DNA of 64,000 bases, from assembly GCA_029557905.1 (NCBI GenBank), contig JAKQHR010000053.1:1-64000 (forward strand). The letters run 5' to 3'. This document shows positions 53,201-60,339 of this stretch, in pieces. The notes under the pieces were generated by a model. The model was not told the DNA's origin, searched no databases, and was given only the letters and a program-made list of their open reading frames with translations. The first letter of the stretch is position 1. Each line of letters starts with the position of its first letter. The translations under genes and the position numbers were made by a program. Source of the DNA: Verrucomicrobiota bacterium (GTDB lineage: Bacteria; Verrucomicrobiota; Kiritimatiellia; JAKQHR01).

Positions 53201-55822
53201 GCTCACGGAAAACACGCGAACATCGCCCAACCCAAGGGCTCCCGCCCCGGCGGTCACGATGATCTGAGTCGGCGATTGGCTGCTCACCGCAGCGCTCGCG
53301 CCGCACAGCGTAACATTAGTCACATCGCCGCTGCACAAATTGGTGCCCGTGATAACGACCGGATAACCGCCAACGTATGAACCCACGGCAGGTGCCACCG
53401 CGAAGATGGTTCCGGCCGGGTTGTATGTGTAGGCATTGCTGACAACGATATCGCTGGCCGACTGGAGCAGGATGCTGCCCGTGCCCGCGCCGCCCGGCCC
53501 GCACTGCACACTCACCCAGTTCGTGCCCTGGTCGAGAATCGTCGCCGCGATCCCGCAGAGCGTGGCGTTCGTTATGCCGGCGCCGTCGCCGATGCGGCCG
53601 TTCGTGATCAGGACCGTGTTTCCGCCGGAAGCCGGACCATTATTGGGAACCAGCGAAAACGCCTTCACCAGATTCGTCACCGCCGCCGCGGGATTCCAGT
53701 TTTCATCGCCGGCCTGCAGCGCCGCGACCAGAACATCGCCCGCGCCGCTGAAGGTCAGGTTTGTTCCGTTGACCATGCCGGGGCCGGCCATCACGGCGAA
53801 GTCCGTCAGCGGCAGGCCGGAGCTGGCGCTTGCGCTCAATCCAACGGCTTCATTCGTTGTGCGGGGCGACAGGTCCGGGAACGTGATGACCTGGTCCGCC
53901 CGGCCGACCGTCAGCGTGGCCACACTCATTCCGCTGTAAATGACATCGTTGATGACCCCCGTCACAGTGTAACTGCCGGCCGCAATCGGGGCCGGGGCAG
54001 CCCCGTTATAGGTGATTTCAACATTCAATCCCGGCGGAACAGTTGTTGCAGTGACAACCCGCGCGTTGCCGTTGTAAATTTGACTCAAGTCATTGAAAAT
54101 GAATAATGTCTCTGTCTTTGCAACCTCGACCGTGCGGGTGGCCGACGCCGGGAGCCACTCCGCATCGCCCGCCTGCAGCGCGTCAATGCTGACAGTACCC
54201 GCACCCGTGAACGAAAGATTGGTTCCGCCGCTGATGGAACCCGGTCCCGATGCGATGGAAAAACCCACAGGCAGTCCTGAACTTGCCGTTGCCGCAAGCC
54301 CGACCCGGCTGGTGGTCCATTGAGGTCCGAGGTCCGGGAATGTGACGCTCTGGACCATTCTCGTGATCGTGAACGTGCTGACCGCTGTGCCGTCGAACAT
54401 GGCGTCATTGACAGTGCTGGTGACCGCATAGCTTCCAATGGCCACCGGGAGGGATGAACTCCCGTTATACGTGGTGACAAGGGTCAGGCCCTCGGGGTCA
54501 GTGATGACCGTGGCTCCGTGCGGAGATCCGTCATAGACGTGGCTCATGTTGGTGAATGATATGACCGCATGGGGCTTGGAAACCGTGATCGAATTCGTGA
54601 CGCACGGCGCAGCGTCATAGTAGAAATTCCCGAGCTGCCATGCGATCACTCGAACGGTTCCCGTGCCCGTGAAGGTCAGATTAGTGGCGCCCGTGACCAC
54701 ACCGGGACCGGAATAGATGCTGAAGGTCACCGGCAGGCCGGAACTCGACGTGCCGGCCAATCCCACGCGGTTTGTGGTCCATTGCGCGCCCGGATTAGGA
54801 AACGAGAGTGTCTGCGGGCGCCGGATCACGTGGAAGGTGATCGGAATCCGGAGCGGACTGTTGGTCGCCCCCGGGACCGTGATGATATTGGTTGCGCAGT
54901 ACGTGCCCAAATCGAGGCCGGCAGCCGACACCGACGCCGTAAAGACCTGGCTGTTCTGAAACGCAACTGTTCCGGACAACAGGCTGCCGGGAGTCAGCCA
55001 GTTGGTGGGCCCGGCGCCGAAGGCGAAGGTCCTTGAATAGCTCATCCCGCTGCTGCCGATACTCTGAATGGAGAAGGTCTGCGGGGCCGGATCGCTTCCT
55101 TCGCAATACGCCGTGAACGTCAGCGATGTCGGACTGATGCGCGGCTGCGGCGGCGCGGTCAAGTCGCTGGAAATCACGTCCAGCTGCACGGCCGCCCCGT
55201 TATGAATGTTGTCCCACTCGTATTCCTGGAACGCCACCCAGATCGGGGTTCCCGCAGCAATGCCGAGCGCCCCGAGATTCACATCGTACCGGGTCCAGGG
55301 CCCAAACTGACCACTGGGATTGCCCCCCCTCGACCAGATATTTGTATAGACCACGCGCGTGAAGTTCGCCGGGGCGGGCCCGGCGGTTGAGATGCGCACA
55401 TACACCGTGTCCGGGAAATTCGTGAACGCGAACCGCAGCCAGTAGCTCAGGGAGGATGTCGCCGTCAATCCGTTCAGCTGCGGCGAGATCAGCCACTGGT
55501 CGCTGTGGTAGCCGTCTGAAGCACCGCCACCGGTGGTCCACGAGCAGTAGGCATTGGCCGAACCCGCATTCGCCGTGGGCGGGACAGAACTCGTCCCATT
55601 GCCCCATCCCGGGAGGGGCATGACTCCAACCGGCAGGCGATACCATCCCGAGCCGCCCAGCAGATTTGTCTTGGTCCAGCCGGGAGGCGGAACACCGTAT
55701 TCAAACGACTCGAGCATCTGAGCCCGTGCCGGGGAAGCCATCAGGGCAAAAAGCAACAGAGCCATTCCATAAAGAATACCTGCTGAATTCGCCAATCGCT
55801 TTCCCGCCGGGCTGGAGGACAT
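50279..55822 (-). CDS. Very large secreted Ig/TIG-repeat protein with choice-of-anchor-J start and TSP3 end
   Basis: About 1847 residues from ATG 55822 (the frame opens at GTG 55858). Signal peptide about 1-34. Then a choice-of-anchor-J/cleaved-adhesin-like jelly-roll (about 35-220), several MBG-type Ig-like repeats (e.g. ITFPDLSPRTTNEAVGL, VYDG and GLPV units recurring), two IPT/TIG domains (NNGPASGGNTVLITNG), more Ig-like units, an FN3-like region, a divergent InlB B-repeat (GYAFVRW) and calcium-binding DTDGDGIPDVWE/DSDGDTYDNHDEY near 1716-1760. No catalytic motif is seen. Probably an extracellular adhesin or matrix protein; ligand unknown. It has no close co-directional neighbour. Confidence 0.8.
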   Translation of the reverse strand: MSSSPAGKRLANSAGILYGMALLLFALMASPARAQMLESFEYGVPPPGWTKTNLLGGSGWYRLPVGVMPLPGWGNGTSSVPPTANAGSANAYCSWTTGGGASDGYHSDQWLISPQLNGLTATSSLSYWLRFAFTNFPDTVYVRISTAGPAPANFTRVVYTNIWSRGGNPSGQFGPWTRYDVNLGALGIAAGTPIWVAFQEYEWDNIHNGAAVQLDVISSDLTAPPQPRISPTSLTFTAYCEGSDPAPQTFSIQSIGSSGMSYSRTFAFGAGPTNWLTPGSLLSGTVAFQNSQVFTASVSAAGLDLGTYCATNIITVPGATNSPLRIPITFHVIRRPQTLSFPNPGAQWTTNRVGLAGTSSSGLPVTFSIYSGPGVVTGATNLTFTGTGTVRVIAWQLGNFYYDAAPCVTNSITVSKPHAVISFTNMSHVYDGSPHGATVITDPEGLTLVTTYNGSSSLPVAIGSYAVTSTVNDAMFDGTAVSTFTITRMVQSVTFPDLGPQWTTSRVGLAATASSGLPVGFSIASGPGSISGGTNLSFTGAGTVSIDALQAGDAEWLPASATRTVEVAKTETLFIFNDLSQIYNGNARVVTATTVPPGLNVEITYNGAAPAPIAAGSYTVTGVINDVIYSGMSVATLTVGRADQVITFPDLSPRTTNEAVGLSASASSGLPLTDFAVMAGPGMVNGTNLTFSGAGDVLVAALQAGDENWNPAAAVTNLVKAFSLVPNNGPASGGNTVLITNGRIGDGAGITNATLCGIAATILDQGTNWVSVQCGPGGAGTGSILLQSASDIVVSNAYTYNPAGTIFAVAPAVGSYVGGYPVVITGTNLCSGDVTNVTLCGASAAVSSQSPTQIIVTAGAGALGLGDVRVFSVSFGETVLSNAFTYAVPEMTVLGAGGEVVGSGDAAALSAGTDFGSQLVFDAATNWFEITNSGAASLYISSVTTSGAGAAFFAACNMPAGIQPGGAAGFSIVYAPTTVGVHSAALWLVNDSTTTPYRINLAGASLKKDQHDLTFTPATPQTFNTTNGLAAGGGQSSGGWTYTVESGAAEIAGETNLWMRTGTGSVTVRATRAGDANWNEAWIEAVVNAARASQTINFPNPGTQSATNIVDLSADSSSGLPVIYGVVSGPAVFTGTNLNQVAFTNLGTVVLSASQAGNADWNPAATSVTFEVDRVPAQIVFTNLCYVYDGTEKTATVSTIPPGLNVVVTYPPLMMPPVNAGTSRVEAVIEDSLYRGSDTNWLVIACATQGIGFAAIADQAITSTLELAGTASSGLPVSFAASGPAVLSGGTNLSFMGTGLVSIAASQEGSTNYLPAAVTNSFLVYPLSPLVSGPFHLGAAVTGALMGATIENVYGANAFQRGIVWSPAPGFDPVSASRAEELGDFGAGTWTQQVSGLSAGLTNFYRAYAVNTAGTGYTAEAWVLMRPAAPVAEDASDHNPDSFQANWQLTAGAWTYWVDVSEDAGFASFVPGYGGRPAGIANSIVVTGLTSGVTYHYRIRAENDAGLSDWSNVKGCMTRPLLTIVCQPGSGGTTVPAAGTLTVDAGDPVAIQARTNSGYAFVRWDQIGGGAVASPLASTTTVVLVSNSIVTAVFAQQAAGAAAVIESWQTNRLSGTLLASIRICNNQTNGVRMAEPFHFCVQATAAYRLMHPSGTNVLTKWPYADITAQIKAGAGDGILDPGECVLVTNIEFFVKTLVAPAAFNWKVVAVLLPPAAAMDTDGDGIPDVWEQMFPATLDCLFAPDAGIDSDGDTYDNHDEYTAGTDPEDPASYLRISALTNAFGIGRTIQWPGESGRYYRVWGTTNLLDAYQVIGSGVFATPPVNVFTDAVLDVQNSAFYKIEAGLTP

Positions 55823-55971
55823 GGTGGAACACCGTTCATTCGATGCTGAATTTATCACAGGGGCCTCTTTCTCAATAAACGCGGCCAGACCGGCACGGGA
55901 AGCCCTCCCTCGAACAATTTCTCCCTGTCGGCACGTTCCTCATCTGGTCGTGAATATTACTTCAGCGCGCG

Positions 55972-56001
55972 AATTTACGGCCGCATGGCGCCGGCTGTCA
56001 A
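55972..56001 (-). promoter_or_regulatory. Candidate sigma-70 promoter of the large Ig/TIG gene
   Basis: TTGACA (56001-55996) and TAAATT (55977-55972) on the minus strand with an 18-nt spacer would give a leader of about 140 nt. The -10 box is a weak match. Confidence 0.35.
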
Positions 56002-56191
56002 GATATTGCGCATCCGGCCCCGCGGTCAGCCGCAGAAAACATATCTGTCTTGATCGAGGCTGATCCTGAGCAGATGCCTTGAGGCCGGAGATGAACCCGC
56101 AAGAGTGGACTTTTTTTAATGTCTATACCAAAATAGCGCAGCATTCCTTCCCGACATTTCCAAACTTGTGAAAAAACAGCCGGGACGGCAC

Positions 56192-56220
56192 TGGACAAAT
56201 GCAGACTCTCCTGATACATG
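56192..56220 (+). promoter_or_regulatory. Candidate sigma-70 promoter of tRNA-Gly
   Basis: TGGACA, a 17-nt spacer and TACATG lie about 28 nt before the tRNA. The -10 box is weak. Confidence 0.35.
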
Positions 56221-56248
56221 TTATCGCGTTCAGAACTGAAAACCTCAT

Positions 56249-56323
<75 letters not shown>

Positions 56324-56447
56324 CTCTTTATGCATCCAGTCAGCACGGCCATTCGGCCGGTTCATCAGATTATTCGGGTCAGCGGCTTTCTGTTTGTTTT
56401 TACATCCATTGCGGCCCTGCTGCGTTAAAAAAATCTTTTCGCGGCCC

Positions 56448-56473
56448 GGCTTGGATTTTTTGTAATCCAAGCC
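56448..56473 (+). terminator. Strong hairpin downstream of tRNA-Gly
   Basis: A perfect 10-bp stem (GGCTTGGATT / AATCCAAGCC) with a T-rich 6-nt loop lies 125 nt after the tRNA. No good T-run follows, so termination is likely but not certain. Confidence 0.45.
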
Positions 56474-56562
56474 CGAAAATCTGATTTTCACCCTTATTTT
56501 CCAAATATTGTCCGATTTTCGACGATTTTTCGCGATTTCTGAGCCTTTTGGGACGATTTTTG

Positions 56563-56608
56563 GTCAAAATGTGTCATTTTGACGCTTCTTAGAGGGCTTT
56601 ATGTGTCA
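56563..56608 (+). promoter_or_regulatory. Palindrome and direct repeat, possible enhancer site for sigma-54 activator
   Basis: GTCAAAATG, three bases, CATTTTGAC (56563-56583) is a perfect palindrome, and ATGTGTCA occurs at 56569-56576 and again at 56601-56608, a 32-bp spacing (about three helical turns). They lie 76-121 bp upstream of the sigma-54-type promoter, where activators of that sigma factor normally bind. The rest of the surrounding region is T-rich without genes. Confidence 0.5.
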
Positions 56609-56683
56609 ATTATGTCTCTTTTTATGGTTTGGCGTATTTTTTTATTATTTATATATCAATATGTTATGACTTTTTTTGTTTTT

Positions 56684-56699
56684 TGGCATGGTTGTTGCT
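56684..56699 (+). promoter_or_regulatory. Sigma-54 (RpoN) type promoter of the Hsp20 operon
   Basis: TGGCATGGTTGTTGCT matches TGGCAYR-N4-TTGCW at every fixed position. The start would be near 56711, giving a leader of about 60 nt that contains a 7-bp hairpin (ATCCCGC/GCGGGAT, 56725-56744) before the AAGGAG ribosome-binding site. Confidence 0.75.
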
Positions 56700-56771
56700 A
56701 TTATATGGCAGTGGAAACTGAATGATCCCGCAAGGGTGCGGGATGGGATTAAATAAGAAAGGAGCAATGAT

Positions 56772-57206
56772 ATGTACTTGCCGGAATACAGAATGACGGG
56801 ATGGGAACCCTTCTCCGGACTGCGGGCGCTTCAGCGCGAGATGGACAGCCTGCTCGACGGCTACTCGCACCGCAGCCGCAGCGATTTCGCGGTGAATGTC
56901 TGGAGCAACGGGGAGAAAGCGGTCGTGTCCGCCGAACTGCCCGGATGCGATGCGGCGGATATCGAGATCAGCACCCTGAAGGATTTCCTCACAATCACCG
57001 GAAAGGTGAAACAGGAGGAGACCATCAAGGATGCCGTCTGCCACAGGGCGGAGCGGAGCTGCGGGGAGTTCTCCCGCACGATCCGGCTCCCCTTTGAAGT
57101 CGAACAGGATAAGGCCAAAGCTTCCTACAGCCAAGGCGTGCTGACCGTTGAACTGGCCCGGGCGGAAGCCTCAAAGCCGCAGAAGATCAAAATCGAAAGC
57201 GCATGA
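56772..57206 (+). CDS. Small heat shock protein Hsp20, first of three
   Basis: 144 residues with an alpha-crystallin domain (about 38-140): VNVWSNGEKAVVSAELPG, DIEISTLKDFLTITG and FSRTIRLPFEV, and a C-terminal I-x-I-like tail (KIKIES). Hsp20 proteins form oligomers that hold unfolding proteins for refolding. Start at ATG 56772 with AAAGGAG upstream; an overlapping ATG at 56767 leads to an early stop. First gene of a three-gene operon behind the sigma-54-type promoter. Confidence 0.9.
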   Translation: MYLPEYRMTGWEPFSGLRALQREMDSLLDGYSHRSRSDFAVNVWSNGEKAVVSAELPGCDAADIEISTLKDFLTITGKVKQEETIKDAVCHRAERSCGEFSRTIRLPFEVEQDKAKASYSQGVLTVELARAEASKPQKIKIESA

Positions 57207-57220
57207 AAGGGGTGAACACC

Positions 57221-57619
57221 ATGACACAAGAAACCAGAAACCTTGCGAAGAAAGAAAGCCAGAGCGTGGAGCTGCCGCAGGACCGCCCGGTCTTTGTCCC
57301 GGCAACGGATATCTATGAGACCGACAAGGCGATCTTCCTGCGGTGCAGCATGCCCGGCGTAAGCAGTGACAGTCTCGATGTGGTTCTTGAAGACAGCGTG
57401 CTGACACTGACCGGGCATCAGAGCTGGAAAACCCCCGACGATTTCCAGCTGGTGTACCAGGAGTATGAAACCGGGGTTTTCCGGCGCAGCTTCCGCATCT
57501 CGGAAGAAATTGATCAGGGCGGCATCAAGGCCGTCATGAAAAACGGTGTGCTGAACCTCGAGCTGCCCAAATCGCCGAAAGCCCAGCCGAAGAAGATCAA
57601 GGTGGAAATGATTTCGTAA
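57221..57619 (+). CDS. Small heat shock protein Hsp20, second of three
   Basis: 132 residues from ATG 57221, with AAAGGGGTGA just upstream; the ATG at 57203 overlapping the preceding gene is less likely. The alpha-crystallin domain shows PATDIYETDKAIFLRCSMPG, DSLDVVLEDSVLTLTG and FRRSFRISEEI, with GVLNLELPK as the closing motif and the tail KKIKVEM. The N-terminal arm is short. It is diverged from its two neighbours, so mixed oligomers with distinct clients are possible. Confidence 0.9.
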   Translation: MTQETRNLAKKESQSVELPQDRPVFVPATDIYETDKAIFLRCSMPGVSSDSLDVVLEDSVLTLTGHQSWKTPDDFQLVYQEYETGVFRRSFRISEEIDQGGIKAVMKNGVLNLELPKSPKAQPKKIKVEMIS

Positions 57620-57639
57620 ACAGAAGGGAGGTGAGCAAC

Positions 57640-58158
57640 GTGAAAAACAAACTTGTTCCGTGGAAACGGAAGAATGAGCTGCAGAGGCTTGATGAAGGCT
57701 TCGGACTGAATCCTTTCAGCCAGCTGCGCAACCAGATTGACGAGCTGTTTGAAGAGGCATTCGATTCCTTCCCGTCCTTCGGCCGCTGGCCGGCCCTCGG
57801 CAGACTGGGGAGCGACATGAAAATGGTTTCGCCGGATTTTGAGGTCACATCGACCGAAGATGAAATCCAGGTGAAAGCCGAGCTCCCCGGAATGACGGAG
57901 AATGACATCGAAGTGACGGTGGACGAAAACTCCGTCACCATCGGCGGGAACAAGAAGGAAGAGAGGGAGGAGAAAAAGCGTGACTGCTACTTCTCCGAAG
58001 TCCGCTACGGCCACTTCAGCCGCACGATTCCGCTGCCGGCGGGCATTGACCGCGAAAAGGCCAAAGCCCAGTTCAAGCGCGGAGTCCTGAAGCTCACACT
58101 GCCCCGCACCGAAAAGGCCAAAACGGAGCGGAAGCAGATCAAAATCGAATCCGAATAA
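57640..58158 (+). CDS. Small heat shock protein Hsp20, third of three
   Basis: About 172 residues from GTG 57640, the codon properly spaced from AGGGAGGTGA. The N-terminal arm is longer than in the other two (NPFSQLRNQIDELFEEAFDS). The crystallin domain contains SPDFEVTSTEDEIQVKAELPG and GHFSRTIPLPAG, with GVLKLTLPRTEKAK and a final KQIKIE I-x-I motif. This is the classic class A Hsp20 form. The spacing of 20 nt after the second gene and the hairpin after its stop indicate operon organisation. Confidence 0.9.
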   Translation: MKNKLVPWKRKNELQRLDEGFGLNPFSQLRNQIDELFEEAFDSFPSFGRWPALGRLGSDMKMVSPDFEVTSTEDEIQVKAELPGMTENDIEVTVDENSVTIGGNKKEEREEKKRDCYFSEVRYGHFSRTIPLPAGIDREKAKAQFKRGVLKLTLPRTEKAKTERKQIKIESE

Positions 58159-58168
58159 AAACCAATCC

Positions 58169-58191
58169 CCGGGGGCGCCCCGCGCCCCCGG
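58169..58191 (+). terminator. GC-rich hairpin after the Hsp20 operon
   Basis: A 9-bp perfect stem (CCGGGGGCG / CGCCCCCGG) with a 5-nt loop follows the last hsp20 stop by 10 nt. No T-run follows; it may stabilise the mRNA or assist termination between convergent genes. Confidence 0.6.
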
Positions 58192-58231
58192 ACTTCCTCA
58201 TCCCCGGCGGCATGCGACGCCTGTTCCGTGC

Positions 58232-59332
58232 TCAGTTCCCCGGTTCTGGAATCCGGCTGATGCCGCGCAGGCGTTCGATGATGGGCAGATGCTGGGTGCA
58301 GCGGCTTTCACACAGTCCGCAGGCTGTGCAGGCTCCGGCATCGGCGGCTTGGATGTCCCAGTGCCATTTCAGGCGATCAAGCACCGCCGCATCGGTTCCG
58401 GAAAGCATTTTCATGTTATAGGAGTCCATGTATTTCGGTATCGGAACGCCTGCCGGGCACGGCAGACAATACTGGCACCCGGTGCAGAGCTGATCAAATG
58501 AGTCTTCAATCCGCCGCTTGAGCTGATTGATTTCCTCCGGGCTGTAGGGCTTGAACTGTTCAATGGCCGATACCGCCGCATCCACTTCGGATTTGTTCGC
58601 AAACCCCACCAGCGCGCTCGTGATGGCTTTGTGCGAGAGCAGGAACCGGAGCGCGGCGGTGACGACATTTCCGTCGTCCGCACGCCGGATGAAGTTGAAC
58701 CGTTTCGCATGCGCCGGGATCAGCCCCCCGGCCAGCGGATTCATGCAGACGACGCCAATGCTTGCCTTCTCCGCCGCCTCGATGCCCTCCTGCCGGTACG
58801 GGAAGTTGAGCGCGTTGTAGCCGATGGTCATTCCTTCAAAAATGTTTTCGCGGATGACGGCGGCGGTTTCGGTCCCGGTCATGTGAGTGGAGAACACGAC
58901 ATGCTCGACCAGCCCCTCCTTCTGCGCCTGGAGAGCGGCGGCGACAGCGCCCTTCTCCTTTCGCTGAACCCAGTCCGCGGGGTCCATCACGCACCACACA
59001 TGGAAAAAGTGAATGCAGTCCACGCCCAGCCGCTTCAGCGAGGTTTCAAGCTGGGCCCTGAGTTCCGTTCCGGCAGGCTTGCCCGACTTGGTGGACAGAT
59101 AGAATGATCCGGGCTTCATGTCGCGAATAGCGCGCGCGGTGATGTCCTCGCTGCGGTCCCCGCAGTAGTACGGGGCGGTGTCAAAATAGTTGATGCCTTT
59201 TTCATGGGCGTGGAGCAGCACACGGGCGGCATCGCGCACATCGTCGTCGTTCGCAGGCGTTTTGAAACGCATCGTGCCGGCGCCGATGGCAGATAGGGCC
59301 TTCCCTGTTTTCCCGCAGGTCCTGAAAATCAT
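58232..59332 (-). CDS. Aldo/keto reductase with C-terminal two-[4Fe-4S] ferredoxin domain
   Basis: 366 residues. Residues 1-270 form the AKR barrel: KGINYFDTAPYY with the catalytic Asp/Tyr region, STKSG with the Lys, and the cofactor region near FLLSHKAITSALVG. The C-terminal 90 residues have two Cys clusters, CTGCQYCLPC near 282 and CTACGLCESRC near 334, expected to hold iron-sulfur clusters. This is the widespread anaerobe-type predicted oxidoreductase of the AKR family; substrate unknown. It starts 4 nt inside the end of the RlmM-like gene. Confidence 0.88.
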   Translation of the reverse strand: MIFRTCGKTGKALSAIGAGTMRFKTPANDDDVRDAARVLLHAHEKGINYFDTAPYYCGDRSEDITARAIRDMKPGSFYLSTKSGKPAGTELRAQLETSLKRLGVDCIHFFHVWCVMDPADWVQRKEKGAVAAALQAQKEGLVEHVVFSTHMTGTETAAVIRENIFEGMTIGYNALNFPYRQEGIEAAEKASIGVVCMNPLAGGLIPAHAKRFNFIRRADDGNVVTAALRFLLSHKAITSALVGFANKSEVDAAVSAIEQFKPYSPEEINQLKRRIEDSFDQLCTGCQYCLPCPAGVPIPKYMDSYNMKMLSGTDAAVLDRLKWHWDIQAADAGACTACGLCESRCTQHLPIIERLRGISRIPEPGN

Positions 59333-60333
59333 TTCAACTGCCCCATGATGGTGATTTCACGGCGGTCATGATAAAGCTGCTTGAGCCTGAATTCAACCTT
59401 GCGCTGCGCGGACAGGAAATCCTCAAGCGGCTTCACCGCGGCACAGGGATTCTGCTGGGGGATTTTGATGTTGCAGACAAAGAAGCGCATTCGACGGGCG
59501 CCGATCCAGCGGCGCAGGAGCCCAAGCACCACGCCGGGAGCCACAAGCATGTCGCTCACCAGCCAGTCCACGGGGCAGAGATCGCGCGGGGGCTCAAAGG
59601 TGATGCCGTTTGCCCTGATGTGTCGCACCCTGCCCCACCCCGGCTCATGAGGCGGGAGCTTCATCGGTCCGTGATCCACAGCGGTCACATGGCACCCCCG
59701 GCGGATCAGCGCATAGGTCCAGCCGCCCGGCGCGGCGCCGAGATCAACCGCAGTTTCATTCTTGCGCGGCTGGCGGTTCATTAACTGGAATGCCTCCTCC
59801 AGTTTGAGATAGGACCGCGAGGGGGCTCGCGAATCCTGATGCATGCGCAGCGGCGATCCGGCCTGAAGACACGGCGCCGCGCAGGAGTGGTAAAGCCCCC
59901 GGGGGGTCAGGCACAGCTGAAGAAGCAGGCCGGCCTGGGTATCGGTCATCTGCCGGCCTGTTTCCGGGAAATGCTCCCGCGCGACGCGCAGAACGGCCTT
60001 TTCAATGCCCTTTACGCGCGGGCCGAGATTGCCGACTGTCCCGCTCCCCGCCGGAAATGAGCAAATACTCCACGGCAAGTTTCCCTGGAGGGCGGGGCCC
60101 AGCATCTGCCGCACCTGTTCCGCGGTTACGGGTTTGAGCAGCTGATCAGGAATGAAGCCCGCATCCGGCATGCGGCGTCGCTCAAAAATAAACTCCGGAG
60201 GAAGCGGGACAGAGGCCCGCACCTCAACCATGCCGGGAACAGGACAAAGACATACAGCCTTCCCGCCCAGCCTCTGCGCGATTTCATCGCGCAGCGCGTC
60301 TTCAAACCCGGGCCGGCAAACCAGCAGATCCAT
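59329..60333 (-). CDS. RlmM-like rRNA 2'-O-ribose methyltransferase
   Basis: 334 residues. The N-terminal half has a THUMP-like region (VCRPGFEDALRDEIA), and the C-terminal half is an FtsJ/RrmJ-fold methyltransferase: SYLKLEEAF with the first Lys, TAVDLGAAPGGWTYAL as motif I, VDWLVSDMLVAPG with the Asp, NIKIPQQNP with the second Lys, and a final segment with Glu (RREITIMG). The K-D-K-E tetrad is characteristic. E. coli RlmM methylates C2498 of 23S rRNA; the same target is likely but unproven. It lies 6 nt after the phosphorylase gene. Confidence 0.85.
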   Translation of the reverse strand: MDLLVCRPGFEDALRDEIAQRLGGKAVCLCPVPGMVEVRASVPLPPEFIFERRRMPDAGFIPDQLLKPVTAEQVRQMLGPALQGNLPWSICSFPAGSGTVGNLGPRVKGIEKAVLRVAREHFPETGRQMTDTQAGLLLQLCLTPRGLYHSCAAPCLQAGSPLRMHQDSRAPSRSYLKLEEAFQLMNRQPRKNETAVDLGAAPGGWTYALIRRGCHVTAVDHGPMKLPPHEPGWGRVRHIRANGITFEPPRDLCPVDWLVSDMLVAPGVVLGLLRRWIGARRMRFFVCNIKIPQQNPCAAVKPLEDFLSAQRKVEFRLKQLYHDRREITIMGQLK

Positions 60334-60339
60334 GAAAAC

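Larger units (their letters stand above)
55823..56248. other. Intergenic region upstream of the large Ig/TIG protein and tRNA-Gly
   Basis: Apart from the two candidate promoters listed separately (minus strand 55972-56001, plus strand 56192-56220), nothing recognisable was seen; small frames here lack ribosome-binding sites. Confidence 0.45.
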
